Assembly (NCBI RefSeq): GCF_014647875.1
Contig: NZ_BMQA01000033.1
Location: 1 to 64,000 of the forward strand
Length of the DNA stretch: 64,000 nucleotides
From: Streptomyces brasiliensis
Lineage (GTDB): Bacteria; Actinomycetota; Actinomycetes; Streptomycetales; Streptomycetaceae
Direction: 5' to 3'
Shown here: piece by piece, positions 46,555 to 53,770 of the stretch
Layout: each line of letters begins with the position of its first letter
Numbering within the stretch: position 1 is the stretch's first letter
Translations under genes and position numbers: made by a program
The notes under the pieces: model-generated
The model's database searches: none
What the model was told of the DNA's origin: nothing
What the model saw: only the letters and a program-made list of their open reading frames with translations

Positions 46555-47633
46555 GCAAGCTCGAAAAGGCGGCGCTGGGCGAACCGGCCACCGTCGCCCC
46601 CACCGACGCCGACGACGCGTTCCTCTCCGTCCGCGACCTGCGCATCCACTTCAACACCGACGACGGTCTGGTCAAGTCCGTCGACGGGGTGAGCTTCGAC
46701 GTGCAGCGCGGGAAGACCCTGGGCATCGTCGGTGAGTCCGGCTCCGGAAAGTCCGTCACCTCCCTCGGCGTCATGGGCCTGCACCGCTCGGCCAACGCCA
46801 GGGTCTCCGGTGAGGTCTGGCTGGACGGTCAGGAGCTGATCGGCGCCGAACCCGACGAGGTGCGCCGGCTGCGCGGGCGGAAGATGGCGATGATCTTCCA
46901 GGACCCGCTGTCCGCGATGCACCCGTACTACTCGGTCGGGCACCAGATCATCGAGGCCTACCGGGTCCATCACAAGGTGTCCAAGAAGGTCGCCAGACAG
47001 CGCGCCGTCGAGATGCTGGACCGCGTGGGCATCCCTGAGCCCGACAAGCGCGTGGACGGCTACCCGCACGAGTTCTCCGGCGGTATGCGCCAGCGCGCGA
47101 TGATCGCGATGTCGCTGGTGAACAACCCCGAGCTGCTCATAGCCGACGAGCCGACCACCGCCCTGGACGTCACCGTGCAGGCTCAGATCCTCGACCTGAT
47201 CCGGGATCTGCAGAAGGAGTTCGGCTCCGCGGTCATCATGATCACGCACGACCTGGGCGTCGTCGCCGAGATGGCTGACGACCTGCTCGTGATGTACGGC
47301 GGCCGGTGCGTCGAGCGAGGTCCGGCCGAGAAGGTCTTCTCCGAGCCTCGCCATCCCTACACCTGGGGTCTGCTCGGCTCGATGCCGCGTCTCGACCGCG
47401 AGGAGACCGACCGGCTCGTGCCCATCAAGGGCTCCCCGCCCTCGCTGATCAACGTCCCGTCCGGTTGTGCCTTCAACCCGCGCTGCCCGTACGCCGACAT
47501 CCCCAAGGACAACGTCACCCGCACGGTCCGCCCCGAGCTGACCGAGGTCGGCAGTCAGCACTGGGCCGCCTGCCACATGACGCAGGAGCAGCGGGAGCGT
47601 ATCTGGACCGAAGAGATTGCGCCGAAGCTGTGA
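46551..47633 (+). CDS. dppD: Peptide ABC transporter ATPase (DppD type)
   Basis: 360 residues. Walker A GESGSGKSVT, signature EFSGGMRQRAMIAMSL, Walker B LLIADEPTTALDVTVQ and H-loop MITHDLGVVAEM. The C-terminal oligo_HPY extension carries the cysteine set SGCAFNPRCPYA...CHM, which in this family binds an iron-sulfur cluster. Coupled by four-base overlaps to dppB and dppF. Confidence 0.95.
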   Translation: MSKLEKAALGEPATVAPTDADDAFLSVRDLRIHFNTDDGLVKSVDGVSFDVQRGKTLGIVGESGSGKSVTSLGVMGLHRSANARVSGEVWLDGQELIGAEPDEVRRLRGRKMAMIFQDPLSAMHPYYSVGHQIIEAYRVHHKVSKKVARQRAVEMLDRVGIPEPDKRVDGYPHEFSGGMRQRAMIAMSLVNNPELLIADEPTTALDVTVQAQILDLIRDLQKEFGSAVIMITHDLGVVAEMADDLLVMYGGRCVERGPAEKVFSEPRHPYTWGLLGSMPRLDREETDRLVPIKGSPPSLINVPSGCAFNPRCPYADIPKDNVTRTVRPELTEVGSQHWAACHMTQEQRERIWTEEIAPKL

Positions 47634-48955
47634 GCGACGAAAAGGCAGTGACCATCCCCGCGCAGAGTGGCGGCGCCGCCCTCACCAAGGACGCCGCTCC
47701 CGGCGACACCCTGCTGAAGGTGACCGGCCTCCAGAAGCACTTCCCGATCCGCAAGGGCCTGCTCCAGCGGCAGGTCGGTGCGGTCCGTGCGGTCGACGGC
47801 CTCGACTTCGAGGTCAGGGCCGGCGAGACGCTCGGTGTCGTGGGCGAGTCCGGCTGCGGCAAGTCGACGATGGGCCGGCTGATCACGCGGCTGCTCGAAC
47901 CGACGGGCGGCAAGGTCGAATTCGAGGGCAAGGACATCACGCACCTCGGTGTGGGCGGCATGCGCCCGCTGCGCCGGGACGTGCAGATGATCTTCCAGGA
48001 CCCGTACTCCTCGCTGAACCCGCGCCACACCATCGGCACGATCGTCGGCGCTCCCTTCAAGCTCCAGGGCGTCGCGCCCGAGGGCGGCATCAAGAAGGAA
48101 GTGCAGCGGCTGCTGTCGGTCGTGGGTCTCAACCCCGAGCACTACAACCGCTATCCGCACGAGTTCTCCGGCGGTCAGCGCCAGCGCATCGGCATCGCCC
48201 GCGCGCTCGCGCTCAACCCGAAGCTCGTCGTGGCGGACGAGCCGGTCTCCGCCCTCGACGTGTCGATCCAGGCGCAGGTGGTGAACCTCCTGGACGACCT
48301 CCAGGAGGAGCTCGGCCTGACGTACGTGATCATCGCGCACGACCTCTCGGTCGTCCGGCACGTCTCGGACCGGATCGCGGTGATGTACCTCGGCAAGATC
48401 GTCGAGCTGGCCGACCGCGAGTCGCTGTACAGCGCGCCGATGCACCCGTACACCAAGGCGCTGATGTCGGCGGTGCCGATCCCGGACCCGAAGCGGAAGA
48501 ACGCGAAGAGCGAGCGCATCCTGCTCAAGGGCGACGTGCCCTCGCCGATCTCCCCGCCGAGCGGCTGCCGCTTCCACACCCGGTGCTGGAAGGCGACGGA
48601 GATCTGCCGGACGACCGAGCCGCAGCTCCTGGAGCTGAAGCCCGGTCAGCGCGTGGCCTGCCACCACCCGGAGAACTTCGAGGACCAGGCCCCGCAGGAC
48701 ACGGTGCTGCTGACCGTGGCCAAGGAGGCGGCCGAGCTGGTCGCCGACGAGGTCCTGGCGGAGTCGGCCGAGACGTCGGCCGCGGTGGCCGCGCAGGTCG
48801 AGGCGACGGAAGCCGCCGAGGCGAGCGAGGCGACGGAGACCGCTGCTGAGAGCGAGCCCGAGGACTCTGCGCCCGAGGCCGCCGAGGAGTCGGAGTCGAC
48901 CGAGCCGGACACGGCCGAGACCGACACCACCGCGCCGAAGGCCACCGACAAGTAA
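47630..48955 (+). CDS. dppF: Peptide ABC transporter ATPase (DppF type) with acidic C-terminal tail
   Basis: 441 residues. Walker A GESGCGKST, signature EFSGGQRQRIGIARAL, Walker B LVVADEPVSALDVSIQ, H-loop IIAHDLSVVRHV and oligo_HPY cysteines SGCRFHTRCWKATEIC...CHH. The usual family end is near residue 345. Beyond it, about 95 residues are almost entirely Ala, Glu, Ser, Thr and Asp (for example EAAEASEATETAAESEPEDS). The tail has normal codon bias, so it is genuine and probably disordered. Last gene of the operon, followed by a terminator. Confidence 0.94.
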   Translation: MSDEKAVTIPAQSGGAALTKDAAPGDTLLKVTGLQKHFPIRKGLLQRQVGAVRAVDGLDFEVRAGETLGVVGESGCGKSTMGRLITRLLEPTGGKVEFEGKDITHLGVGGMRPLRRDVQMIFQDPYSSLNPRHTIGTIVGAPFKLQGVAPEGGIKKEVQRLLSVVGLNPEHYNRYPHEFSGGQRQRIGIARALALNPKLVVADEPVSALDVSIQAQVVNLLDDLQEELGLTYVIIAHDLSVVRHVSDRIAVMYLGKIVELADRESLYSAPMHPYTKALMSAVPIPDPKRKNAKSERILLKGDVPSPISPPSGCRFHTRCWKATEICRTTEPQLLELKPGQRVACHHPENFEDQAPQDTVLLTVAKEAAELVADEVLAESAETSAAVAAQVEATEAAEASEATETAAESEPEDSAPEAAEESESTEPDTAETDTTAPKATDK

Positions 48956-48970
48956 CGGCCGAAGCCCCGG

Positions 48971-49007
48971 ACGAGCCCCTGCCTTGCAATGTAAGGCAGG
49001 GGCTCGT
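48971..49007 (+). terminator. Strong terminator of the dpp operon
   Basis: ACGAGCCCCTGCCTT (48971-48985) and AAGGCAGGGGCTCGT (48993-49007) form a perfect 15-bp stem with a 7-base loop, followed by TCTT. It begins 16 bases after the dppF stop. Confidence 0.88.
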
Positions 49008-49027
49008 TCTTGGGTGAGAATGGCAGG

Positions 49028-49684
49028 GTGCTCCAGCCGCTTTTCACCCCCTCCGTCCAGCACACGCTCGATGTCATCGGCATCTTCGTGTTCGCCATCT
49101 CCGGCGCCCTGCTGGCCGTACGCAAGAATTTCGACGTCTTCGGCATCGCTGTCCTCGCCGAGGTCACCGCGCTCGGCGGGGGGCTGTTCCGGGACGTGGT
49201 CATCGGGGCCGTGCCCCCGGCGGCCTTCACGGACCTGGGGTACTTCATCACCCCGCTGTTCGCCGCCCTGCTGGTCATCTTCCTGCACCCGCACGTGGAG
49301 CGGATCCAGGTCGGCGTGAACGTCTTCGACGCGGCCGGTCTCGGCCTGTTCTGTGTCACGGGGACGACGAAGGCGTTCGCCTACGGTCTGAACCTCACCG
49401 CGTCCGCGGCCCTGGGGCTGGCCACCGCCGTCGGCGGCGGTGTGCTGCGCGACGTGCTCGCCAACGAGGTGCCGTCCCTGCTGCGCTGGGACCGCGACCT
49501 GTACGCGGTCCCGGCGATCGTCGGCGCGTGCATCGTGGTGCTCTGCATCCACTACGACGCGCTCACCCCGTTCACCAGCGGGGTCGCGGTCGTCGTGGCC
49601 TTCGTGCTGCGCCTGTTGGCGATGCGGTACCACTGGCGAGCGCCGCGTGCTTGGAACCGGCGGTCGACGGTGACCGAGGAATAG
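49028..49684 (+). CDS. TRIC-type/UPF0126 membrane channel protein
   Basis: 218 residues with about seven membrane helices in two similar halves. Each half carries the glycine-rich kinked-helix motif of the family: TALGGGLFRDVVIGAVPP and TAVGGGVLRDVLANEVPS. Bacterial members are trimeric potassium-permeable channels (formerly called glycine transporters). GTG 49028 is taken as start; GAGAAT lies six bases upstream, so the message may be leaderless. Its 3' end overlaps the convergent esterase gene by 113 bases. Confidence 0.92.
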   Translation: MLQPLFTPSVQHTLDVIGIFVFAISGALLAVRKNFDVFGIAVLAEVTALGGGLFRDVVIGAVPPAAFTDLGYFITPLFAALLVIFLHPHVERIQVGVNVFDAAGLGLFCVTGTTKAFAYGLNLTASAALGLATAVGGGVLRDVLANEVPSLLRWDRDLYAVPAIVGACIVVLCIHYDALTPFTSGVAVVVAFVLRLLAMRYHWRAPRAWNRRSTVTEE

Positions 49685-50837
49685 CGAGGCCGCGGACATG
49701 GGCCTGGCCCATTTCCAGGGTGAGCCAGCGGAACGCCGGGACCACCTGCGGGCGCCACAGCGCAGCGGTGTGCCCGCCCGCGCTGCGCGGCAGGAACACC
49801 ACGTGCACGGTGGTCGGCGCCTTGGCGATCGAGTGGAGGGCCAGACCCGCCTCGTAGCCGTCGTGCGGCTGGCCGGAGACATAGAGGGCGATCGGGGGCG
49901 GTACGGCCCGCCGCCGCAGCAGCAAGTAGGGGTTGTTCGCGGCACGCAGCGCCCGGCTCTGCGCGGCCAGTGACGTGCGTTCGCCGATCGGGTCGTTGTA
50001 GCCGGAGAGGCTCACGGCGGCGCGGTAGCGGTCGGGGTGGGCCACCGCGAGCTTGACCGCGCAGTGGGCGCCCGCCGAGTACCCGGCGACCGCCCAGCCC
50101 GACGGCGCGGGCTTGGCTCGGAAGTTGTCCATGACCATCTTGGGCACGTCGATGCTCAGCCAGCTGTCGGCGTTGACCGTGCCCGGGATGTTCGCGCAGC
50201 CGGTGTCCACGCCGGCCAGCAGATTGGTGCGTGGCGCCACCAGGATGAACGGCGCCACCTGGCCGGTGCGCATGAGCGGCTCCAGCTGCTTCTGTGCGCT
50301 GAGCGCGCCGAACCAGGCCTTCGCCGAGCCGGGGTAGCCCGGCAGCAGCTCCACGACGCGGAACCTGTGGTGCCGGTAGGCGGGTTGGCCGTACTGCGGC
50401 GGCAGCCAGACGTAGACCTCGGCGTTCACCCCGGACACCCGGCCCTTGAGCTGGCTGACGCGCACTCCGTCGCCGGCCTCGCCGAAGCGTTGCCTGACCC
50501 GGGGCAGCCGGTCCGGGACGACCCCGCCGGTGCCGTCCGCGCCCAGGTTCGCGGCCTGCTGCACCTCGTTGCCCGTGCCGAGCAGGTCGGACCAGTTGTC
50601 GTAGAGGTTGTTCTCGTTGTTGACCAGCACGAAGACCAGGGCGATCGCCGTCCCCTGGGCGAACGCGAGCATCAGCATCCGGCCCGCGGCGCGCAGCGCC
50701 CGCGGCCCCTGGAGCCGCGTCCACAGGATGAGCGGGAGGACGACGGCGACGACGGACAGCAGGATCAGGGTGGAAAGGAATGGAGTCCCGGTGAGGCTCA
50801 TGTCCTCATAGAGGGGGAGCTGGGACGTCAGGTTCAT
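49572..50837 (-). CDS. Membrane-anchored esterase (alpha/beta hydrolase, esterase D-like)
   Basis: 421 residues from ATG 50837 (MNLTSQLPLYEDMSLTG); ATG 50801 is an alternative. Two N-terminal helices (LSTLILLSVVAVVLPLILW, MLMLAFAQGTAIALVFVLV) anchor an extracellular esterase domain: LPPQYGQPAYRHHRFRVVEL, LLPGYPGSAKAW, nucleophile elbow AGYSAGAHCA, and likely catalytic His in RSAGGHTAALW. It resembles mycolyltransferase-like putative esterases of Streptomyces. The last 30 residues (ending RRPRRPRPRW) are basic and encoded in the overlap with the TRIC gene. It shares a divergent promoter with the thioesterase. Confidence 0.86.
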   Translation of the reverse strand: MNLTSQLPLYEDMSLTGTPFLSTLILLSVVAVVLPLILWTRLQGPRALRAAGRMLMLAFAQGTAIALVFVLVNNENNLYDNWSDLLGTGNEVQQAANLGADGTGGVVPDRLPRVRQRFGEAGDGVRVSQLKGRVSGVNAEVYVWLPPQYGQPAYRHHRFRVVELLPGYPGSAKAWFGALSAQKQLEPLMRTGQVAPFILVAPRTNLLAGVDTGCANIPGTVNADSWLSIDVPKMVMDNFRAKPAPSGWAVAGYSAGAHCAVKLAVAHPDRYRAAVSLSGYNDPIGERTSLAAQSRALRAANNPYLLLRRRAVPPPIALYVSGQPHDGYEAGLALHSIAKAPTTVHVVFLPRSAGGHTAALWRPQVVPAFRWLTLEMGQAHVRGLAIPRSPSTAGSKHAALASGTASPTGAARRPRRPRPRW

Positions 50838-50850
50838 GGATAACTGCGGA

Positions 50851-50906
50851 CGCTTACTAAGATATTGCTCAAATCTCACCCAAAGGCAAAGCTACCGCTT
50901 AGTAAT
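50851..50906. promoter_or_regulatory. Paired inverted CGCTTA(C/G)TAA boxes in a divergent promoter
   Basis: CGCTTACTAAG at 50851-50861 and CGCTTAGTAAT at 50896-50906 frame an AT-rich stretch between the esterase and thioesterase starts. TTACTAA and TTAGTAA are reverse complements, so the boxes can be read as an inverted pair, and the first is itself a palindrome (CTTACTAAG). Likely regulator-binding or overlapping -10 sites. Confidence 0.45.
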
Positions 50907-50927
50907 TGCATGTTGTACCGTTCATCC

Positions 50928-51833
50928 ATGTCAGAAGCAGCTACCGCATCCTCCCCCGCTCTCGGCTTCGCTCGAGCGGGGGGACCCCCACCGCAGGCCG
51001 TGATCGGTGACAGCGAGTTCGACCGCGACACGGCGCTCACCCGGCGCGGGCCCGGCGTCTACGACATCGACCTCTCCGCCGGCTGGACCATCATCAACGC
51101 GGTCAACGGTGGCTATCTGCTGGCCGTCCTCGGCCGAGCGCTCGCGGACGCGCTCCCGCACCCCGACCCGTTCACGATCTCCGCGCACTACCTGACCGCC
51201 TCCCAGCCGGGCCCGGCGGTGGTCCGCACCGAGACCGTGCGCACCGGCCGCACCCTGTCCACCGGCCAGGCCTCCCTCTTCCAGTACGACGAGCAGGGCG
51301 ACGAGGTCGAGCGCATCCGCGTCCTCGCCTCCTATGGCGACCTCGGCGCCCTCCCCGACGACGTCCGTACGGCAGCGACGCCGCCCGCGATGCCGCCCCT
51401 GGACCAGTGCTTCGGCCCGCAGGACGGTCCGTCCCCGGTGTCGGGCAGCTCGGCGATCACCGACCGGCTGATGCTCAAGCTCGACCCGGCCACCCTGGGC
51501 TGGGCGCTCGGTTCGCCCTCCGGCAAGGGTGAGATGCGCGCCTGGTTCGGCCTCGCGGACGGCCGGGACGCCGACCCCCTCTCCCTGCTGCTCGCCGTGG
51601 ACGCCCTGCCGCCCACCGCCTTCGAACTCGGCCTGTCCGGCTGGGTGCCGACGGTCGAGCTGACCGTGCACGTACGCCACCGTCCGGCCCCCGGCCCGTT
51701 GCGGGTGTCGATCACCACCCGCAACCTGGCCGGCGGCTTCCTGGAGGAGGACGCCGAGGTCTGGGACAGCCAGGACCGGCTGGTCGCCCAGTCCCGGCAG
51801 CTGGCCCGGGTCAGGCTCGTCAACGGGGGCTGA
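50928..51833 (+). CDS. Acyl-CoA thioesterase family protein (double hotdog), with a repeat-derived N-terminal insert
   Basis: 301 residues. A TesB-like double hotdog fold is indicated by GVYDIDLSAGWTIINAVNGGYLLAVL, HPDPFTISAHYLTASQPGPA, RTGRTLSTGQASLFQ and the C-terminal half PTVELTVHVRHRPAPGPL, GGFLEEDAEVWDSQDRLVAQSRQLARV. It hydrolyses acyl-CoA, presumably fatty acyl. Residues about 9-22 (SPALGFARAGGPPP) are encoded by a palindromic dispersed repeat inserted in frame. ATG 50928 was chosen; ATG at 50910 is possible. Confidence 0.88.
   Translation: MSEAATASSPALGFARAGGPPPQAVIGDSEFDRDTALTRRGPGVYDIDLSAGWTIINAVNGGYLLAVLGRALADALPHPDPFTISAHYLTASQPGPAVVRTETVRTGRTLSTGQASLFQYDEQGDEVERIRVLASYGDLGALPDDVRTAATPPAMPPLDQCFGPQDGPSPVSGSSAITDRLMLKLDPATLGWALGSPSGKGEMRAWFGLADGRDADPLSLLLAVDALPPTAFELGLSGWVPTVELTVHVRHRPAPGPLRVSITTRNLAGGFLEEDAEVWDSQDRLVAQSRQLARVRLVNGG
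50951..50990 (+). repeat. Dispersed palindromic repeat (GGCTTCGCTCGAGCG type) inside the thioesterase gene
   Basis: CCCCCGCT (50953-50960) and AGCGGGGG (50975-50982) form an 8-bp stem around the core CTCGGCTTCGCTCG, followed by ACCCCCA. A second copy lies inverted at 53771-53806 with the 16-base core CGGCTTCGCTCGAGCG identical. Confidence 0.8.
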
Positions 51834-52176
51834 CGGCCTCGATGCCGGCGTTCTTGGCGGCGAGCGCCGGCCGGTCGTCGTACGTGACGAGGGCTGTCGA
51901 GTCCGTTCGCAGTACTCGCGCGGTGGCGAGGTGGACGGCGTCCGGGTCGAGGTCACGGTGCGGGCGCGGTGCGAGCGGCTCGACCTGTTCCGTCGCCTGG
52001 CGGCCGCCTCGCTGACGGAACTTCCCGACGACGGCGACGGCACGGGCGAGTGGGTGACGGCACGGCTGTCGTGGCCGGTCGTCCGCGCGGCCCGTCGACT
52101 GCCCGTGTTCTCCGGCCTGGCGGAGGTCGTAGACCCGCCCGAGGCGCGCGGAACTCACGGCGGCGTGTTCCGTCAT
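51820..52176 (-). pseudogene. Remnant of a VapC-like PIN-domain toxin
   Basis: The C-terminal 43 residues (LDPDAVHLATARVL, ALVTYDDRPALAAKNAG, EAVSPR) are a textbook PIN/VapC ending, with the metal-binding Asp residues. The upstream part of the same frame (MTEHAAVSSARLGRVYDLRQ) has no PIN N-terminus: the initial VYDSSALV-type Asp motif is missing. The start is therefore lost or frameshifted. No antitoxin gene is recognisable. It overlaps the thioesterase stop by 14 bases. Confidence 0.6.
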
Positions 52177-52219
52177 GGAGTCGTACCCGGACGGGTGATG
52201 GGCGGGGGCCCGGCGCGGG

Positions 52220-52846
52220 TCAGTCCAGCCAGTGCCGGCGGCCGATGCTGATCAGGCGGAGCTGGCGGGTGGCGACCTGGGCGACGCGTTCCCGCTCCTC
52301 CTGGGACTCCTCCAGGGCATCCAGGAAGAGCGAGGAGGTGATGAGCATCTGGTCGACGTAGAGCTGGGCGAGCATCAGCAGATCCTCGTCGCTCCAGCCG
52401 GCCGCCTCCGGGTCCTTGGCCACCTCCGTCTTCACCTCGTCGGTGAACCGGGCCAGTTGGGCCTGGACGGCCTCCCGTACCGGCTGGACCCCGCCGTGCC
52501 GCTCGCGGGCGATGAACCGGACGTGCGCGGGGTGCGTCGCCACGTGCCTTTCGATCAACTCGACGGCACGCGTGATCCGTTCGTCGATGCCGCGGGTGGC
52601 GGAGACCGTCGTACGGACCATGGGGTGCAGGCTGCCCAGCGCCTCGTCCACCAGGGCCACGCCGAGGTCCGCGATCGAGCGGAAGTGCCGGTAGAAAGCG
52701 GTCGGGGCGACGCCGACCGCGCGGGTGACCTCGCGCAGGCCCAGGCTGCTCAGGCTCTGCTCCTCCAGCAGTCCGAGCGCCGCGTCCAGGAGCGCCTGCC
52801 GGGTCTTCTGCTTCTGGGCCTGCCGGATGCCGAGGGTGTGACTCAT
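52220..52846 (-). CDS. TetR family regulator, FabR-like
   Basis: 208 residues. The N-terminal HTH (TRQALLDAALGLLEEQSLSS, LGLREVTRAVGVAPTAFYRHF, RSIADLGVALVDEALGSL) strongly resembles E. coli FabR, the repressor of unsaturated fatty acid synthesis, including the FYRHF and VDEA motifs. The C-terminal domain is all-helical. In other Streptomyces such regulators control a fatty acid desaturase; none is present here, so the target is probably elsewhere or is the divergent small-membrane-protein pair. A long dyad lies in its promoter. Confidence 0.9.
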   Translation of the reverse strand: MSHTLGIRQAQKQKTRQALLDAALGLLEEQSLSSLGLREVTRAVGVAPTAFYRHFRSIADLGVALVDEALGSLHPMVRTTVSATRGIDERITRAVELIERHVATHPAHVRFIARERHGGVQPVREAVQAQLARFTDEVKTEVAKDPEAAGWSDEDLLMLAQLYVDQMLITSSLFLDALEESQEERERVAQVATRQLRLISIGRRHWLD

Positions 52847-52853
52847 GTCATCC

Positions 52854-52939
52854 AGTTAACAACTGTTCTCCGGAATTTCAAAGCGACGGGGAGCACTAGA
52901 CTCACTAGTCAGTGAACAGTTGTTTCTACAACCGTTCAC
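52854..52939. promoter_or_regulatory. Likely TetR/FabR-type operator region
   Basis: A 28-bp imperfect palindrome at 52912-52939 has half-sites GTGAACaGTTGT and ACAACcGTTCAC with a 4-base TTCT centre. A further copy of the half-site, AACAACTGTTC (52858-52868), is inverted relative to GAACAGTTGTT (52914-52924). The region lies between the TetR start (52846) and the divergent small genes. ACTAGACTCACTAGT (52896-52909 approximately) may contain the -10 box. Confidence 0.65.
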
Positions 52940-53003
52940 CAAAACCGTTCGCCGAAGTTCCGTGCGAGCATCCGCGAGCATCTCGGAGGGGGGATCACAT
53001 CCC

Positions 53004-53177
53004 ATGCTGTTCATCGTGGCCGCGCTTCTGCTGTTCGGTGTCGTGATCGGCACCGTCGCCCACGCGCCGCTGTCCTTCACCGCCGTCGCCGTCGCCGCCG
53101 CCGTCATCGCCGTCTGGCTCGGCGTCTTCGCGCTCCGCGAGCGTCGCGCGCGCCACCGCGGCACGCCCACCCACTGA
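53004..53177 (+). CDS. Small two-helix membrane protein
   Basis: 57 residues from ATG 53004, preceded by a GGAGGGGGG ribosome site about ten bases upstream. Two hydrophobic helices (MLFIVAALLLFGVVIGTVA; FTAVAVAAAVIAVWLGVFAL) and a basic tail (RERRARHRGTPTH). No family recognised. It lies directly downstream of the TetR operator region and 42 bases before another small membrane protein. Confidence 0.7.
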   Translation: MLFIVAALLLFGVVIGTVAHAPLSFTAVAVAAAVIAVWLGVFALRERRARHRGTPTH

Positions 53178-53219
53178 CCCCGAATCACTGACCGCCCCGA
53201 GCACCGGGAGCCGACCACC

Positions 53220-53486
53220 ATGCAACTCACCGCAGCGGCCACGCGCCGCACCGGCACGCCTGACGCCGACGGCATGGCCGTCGCATCCTTCATCCTGGGC
53301 CTGCTGGGCCTCCTCGTCCTCAACCTCTTCCTCGGCCCGATCGCCATCGCCCTGGCAGGCGCGGCGCTCCGGCGAGGCACCACCCGCCGAGGCCGAGCCC
53401 TCCTGGGCCTGGCCCTGGGCCTCGCGGACCTGCTGGTCCTGGTGGCGTTCATGCAGGCGGACAGCACGGTGTCCTGGAGCCTCTAG
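53220..53486 (+). CDS. DUF4190-like small membrane protein
   Basis: 88 residues with the DUF4190 pattern: ADGMAVASFILGLLGLLVLNLFLGPIAIALAG, then RRGTTRRGRALLGLALGLADLLVLVAF. Two membrane hairpins; function unknown. Its TAG stop (53484-53486) is made by the left end of a palindromic repeat, and the residues before it (DSTVSWSL) may be the original end or altered by insertion. Confidence 0.8.
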   Translation: MQLTAAATRRTGTPDADGMAVASFILGLLGLLVLNLFLGPIAIALAGAALRRGTTRRGRALLGLALGLADLLVLVAFMQADSTVSWSL

Positions 53487-53647
53487 TGCTGCGGTCGGGA
53501 AGGTTTGCCGGGAAGCTCGCGGGGTCCGGTGCGGTGCATCGCAAGGCGGAGCGTCACCCGCGTACTGGATGTACTCGGGTGATGCGACAACGCCGCGAGG
53601 TGCCGTGCCGGGCGTCGCGAGCCGGTGAACCTTTCCGGTCACAGCAC
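53485..53647 (+). repeat. Long palindromic MITE-like repeat, full copy
   Basis: Terminal repeats GTGCTGCGGTCGGGAAGGTT and, inverted at the far end, GTGCTGTGACCGGAAAGGTT match at about 20 of 26 positions. Complementarity continues inward (GTGCATCGCA with GGTGATGCGAC, CACCCGCGTAC with GTACTCGGGTG), so the whole 163 bp is one imperfect palindrome. The 34 bases at 53614-53647 recur exactly at 7756-7789. No coding capacity is supported. Confidence 0.8.
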
Positions 53648-53770
53648 CAGCGACGTCGACTCGTTCCAGGGCGACGACGGGCGGCCAGGGGCGGGCCGCA
53701 CCCACCACCCGCACCTGACGCGGACGATCGTCCGCTACTGCTGCGGGCGGTCGTTCCGCAGGGCGATGGG

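Noticed and set aside
49010..49027. TTG start for the TRIC gene
   Set aside because: TTG 49010 sits directly after the dpp terminator stem; GTG 49028 matches the family N-terminus and has a -10-like box at the right distance.
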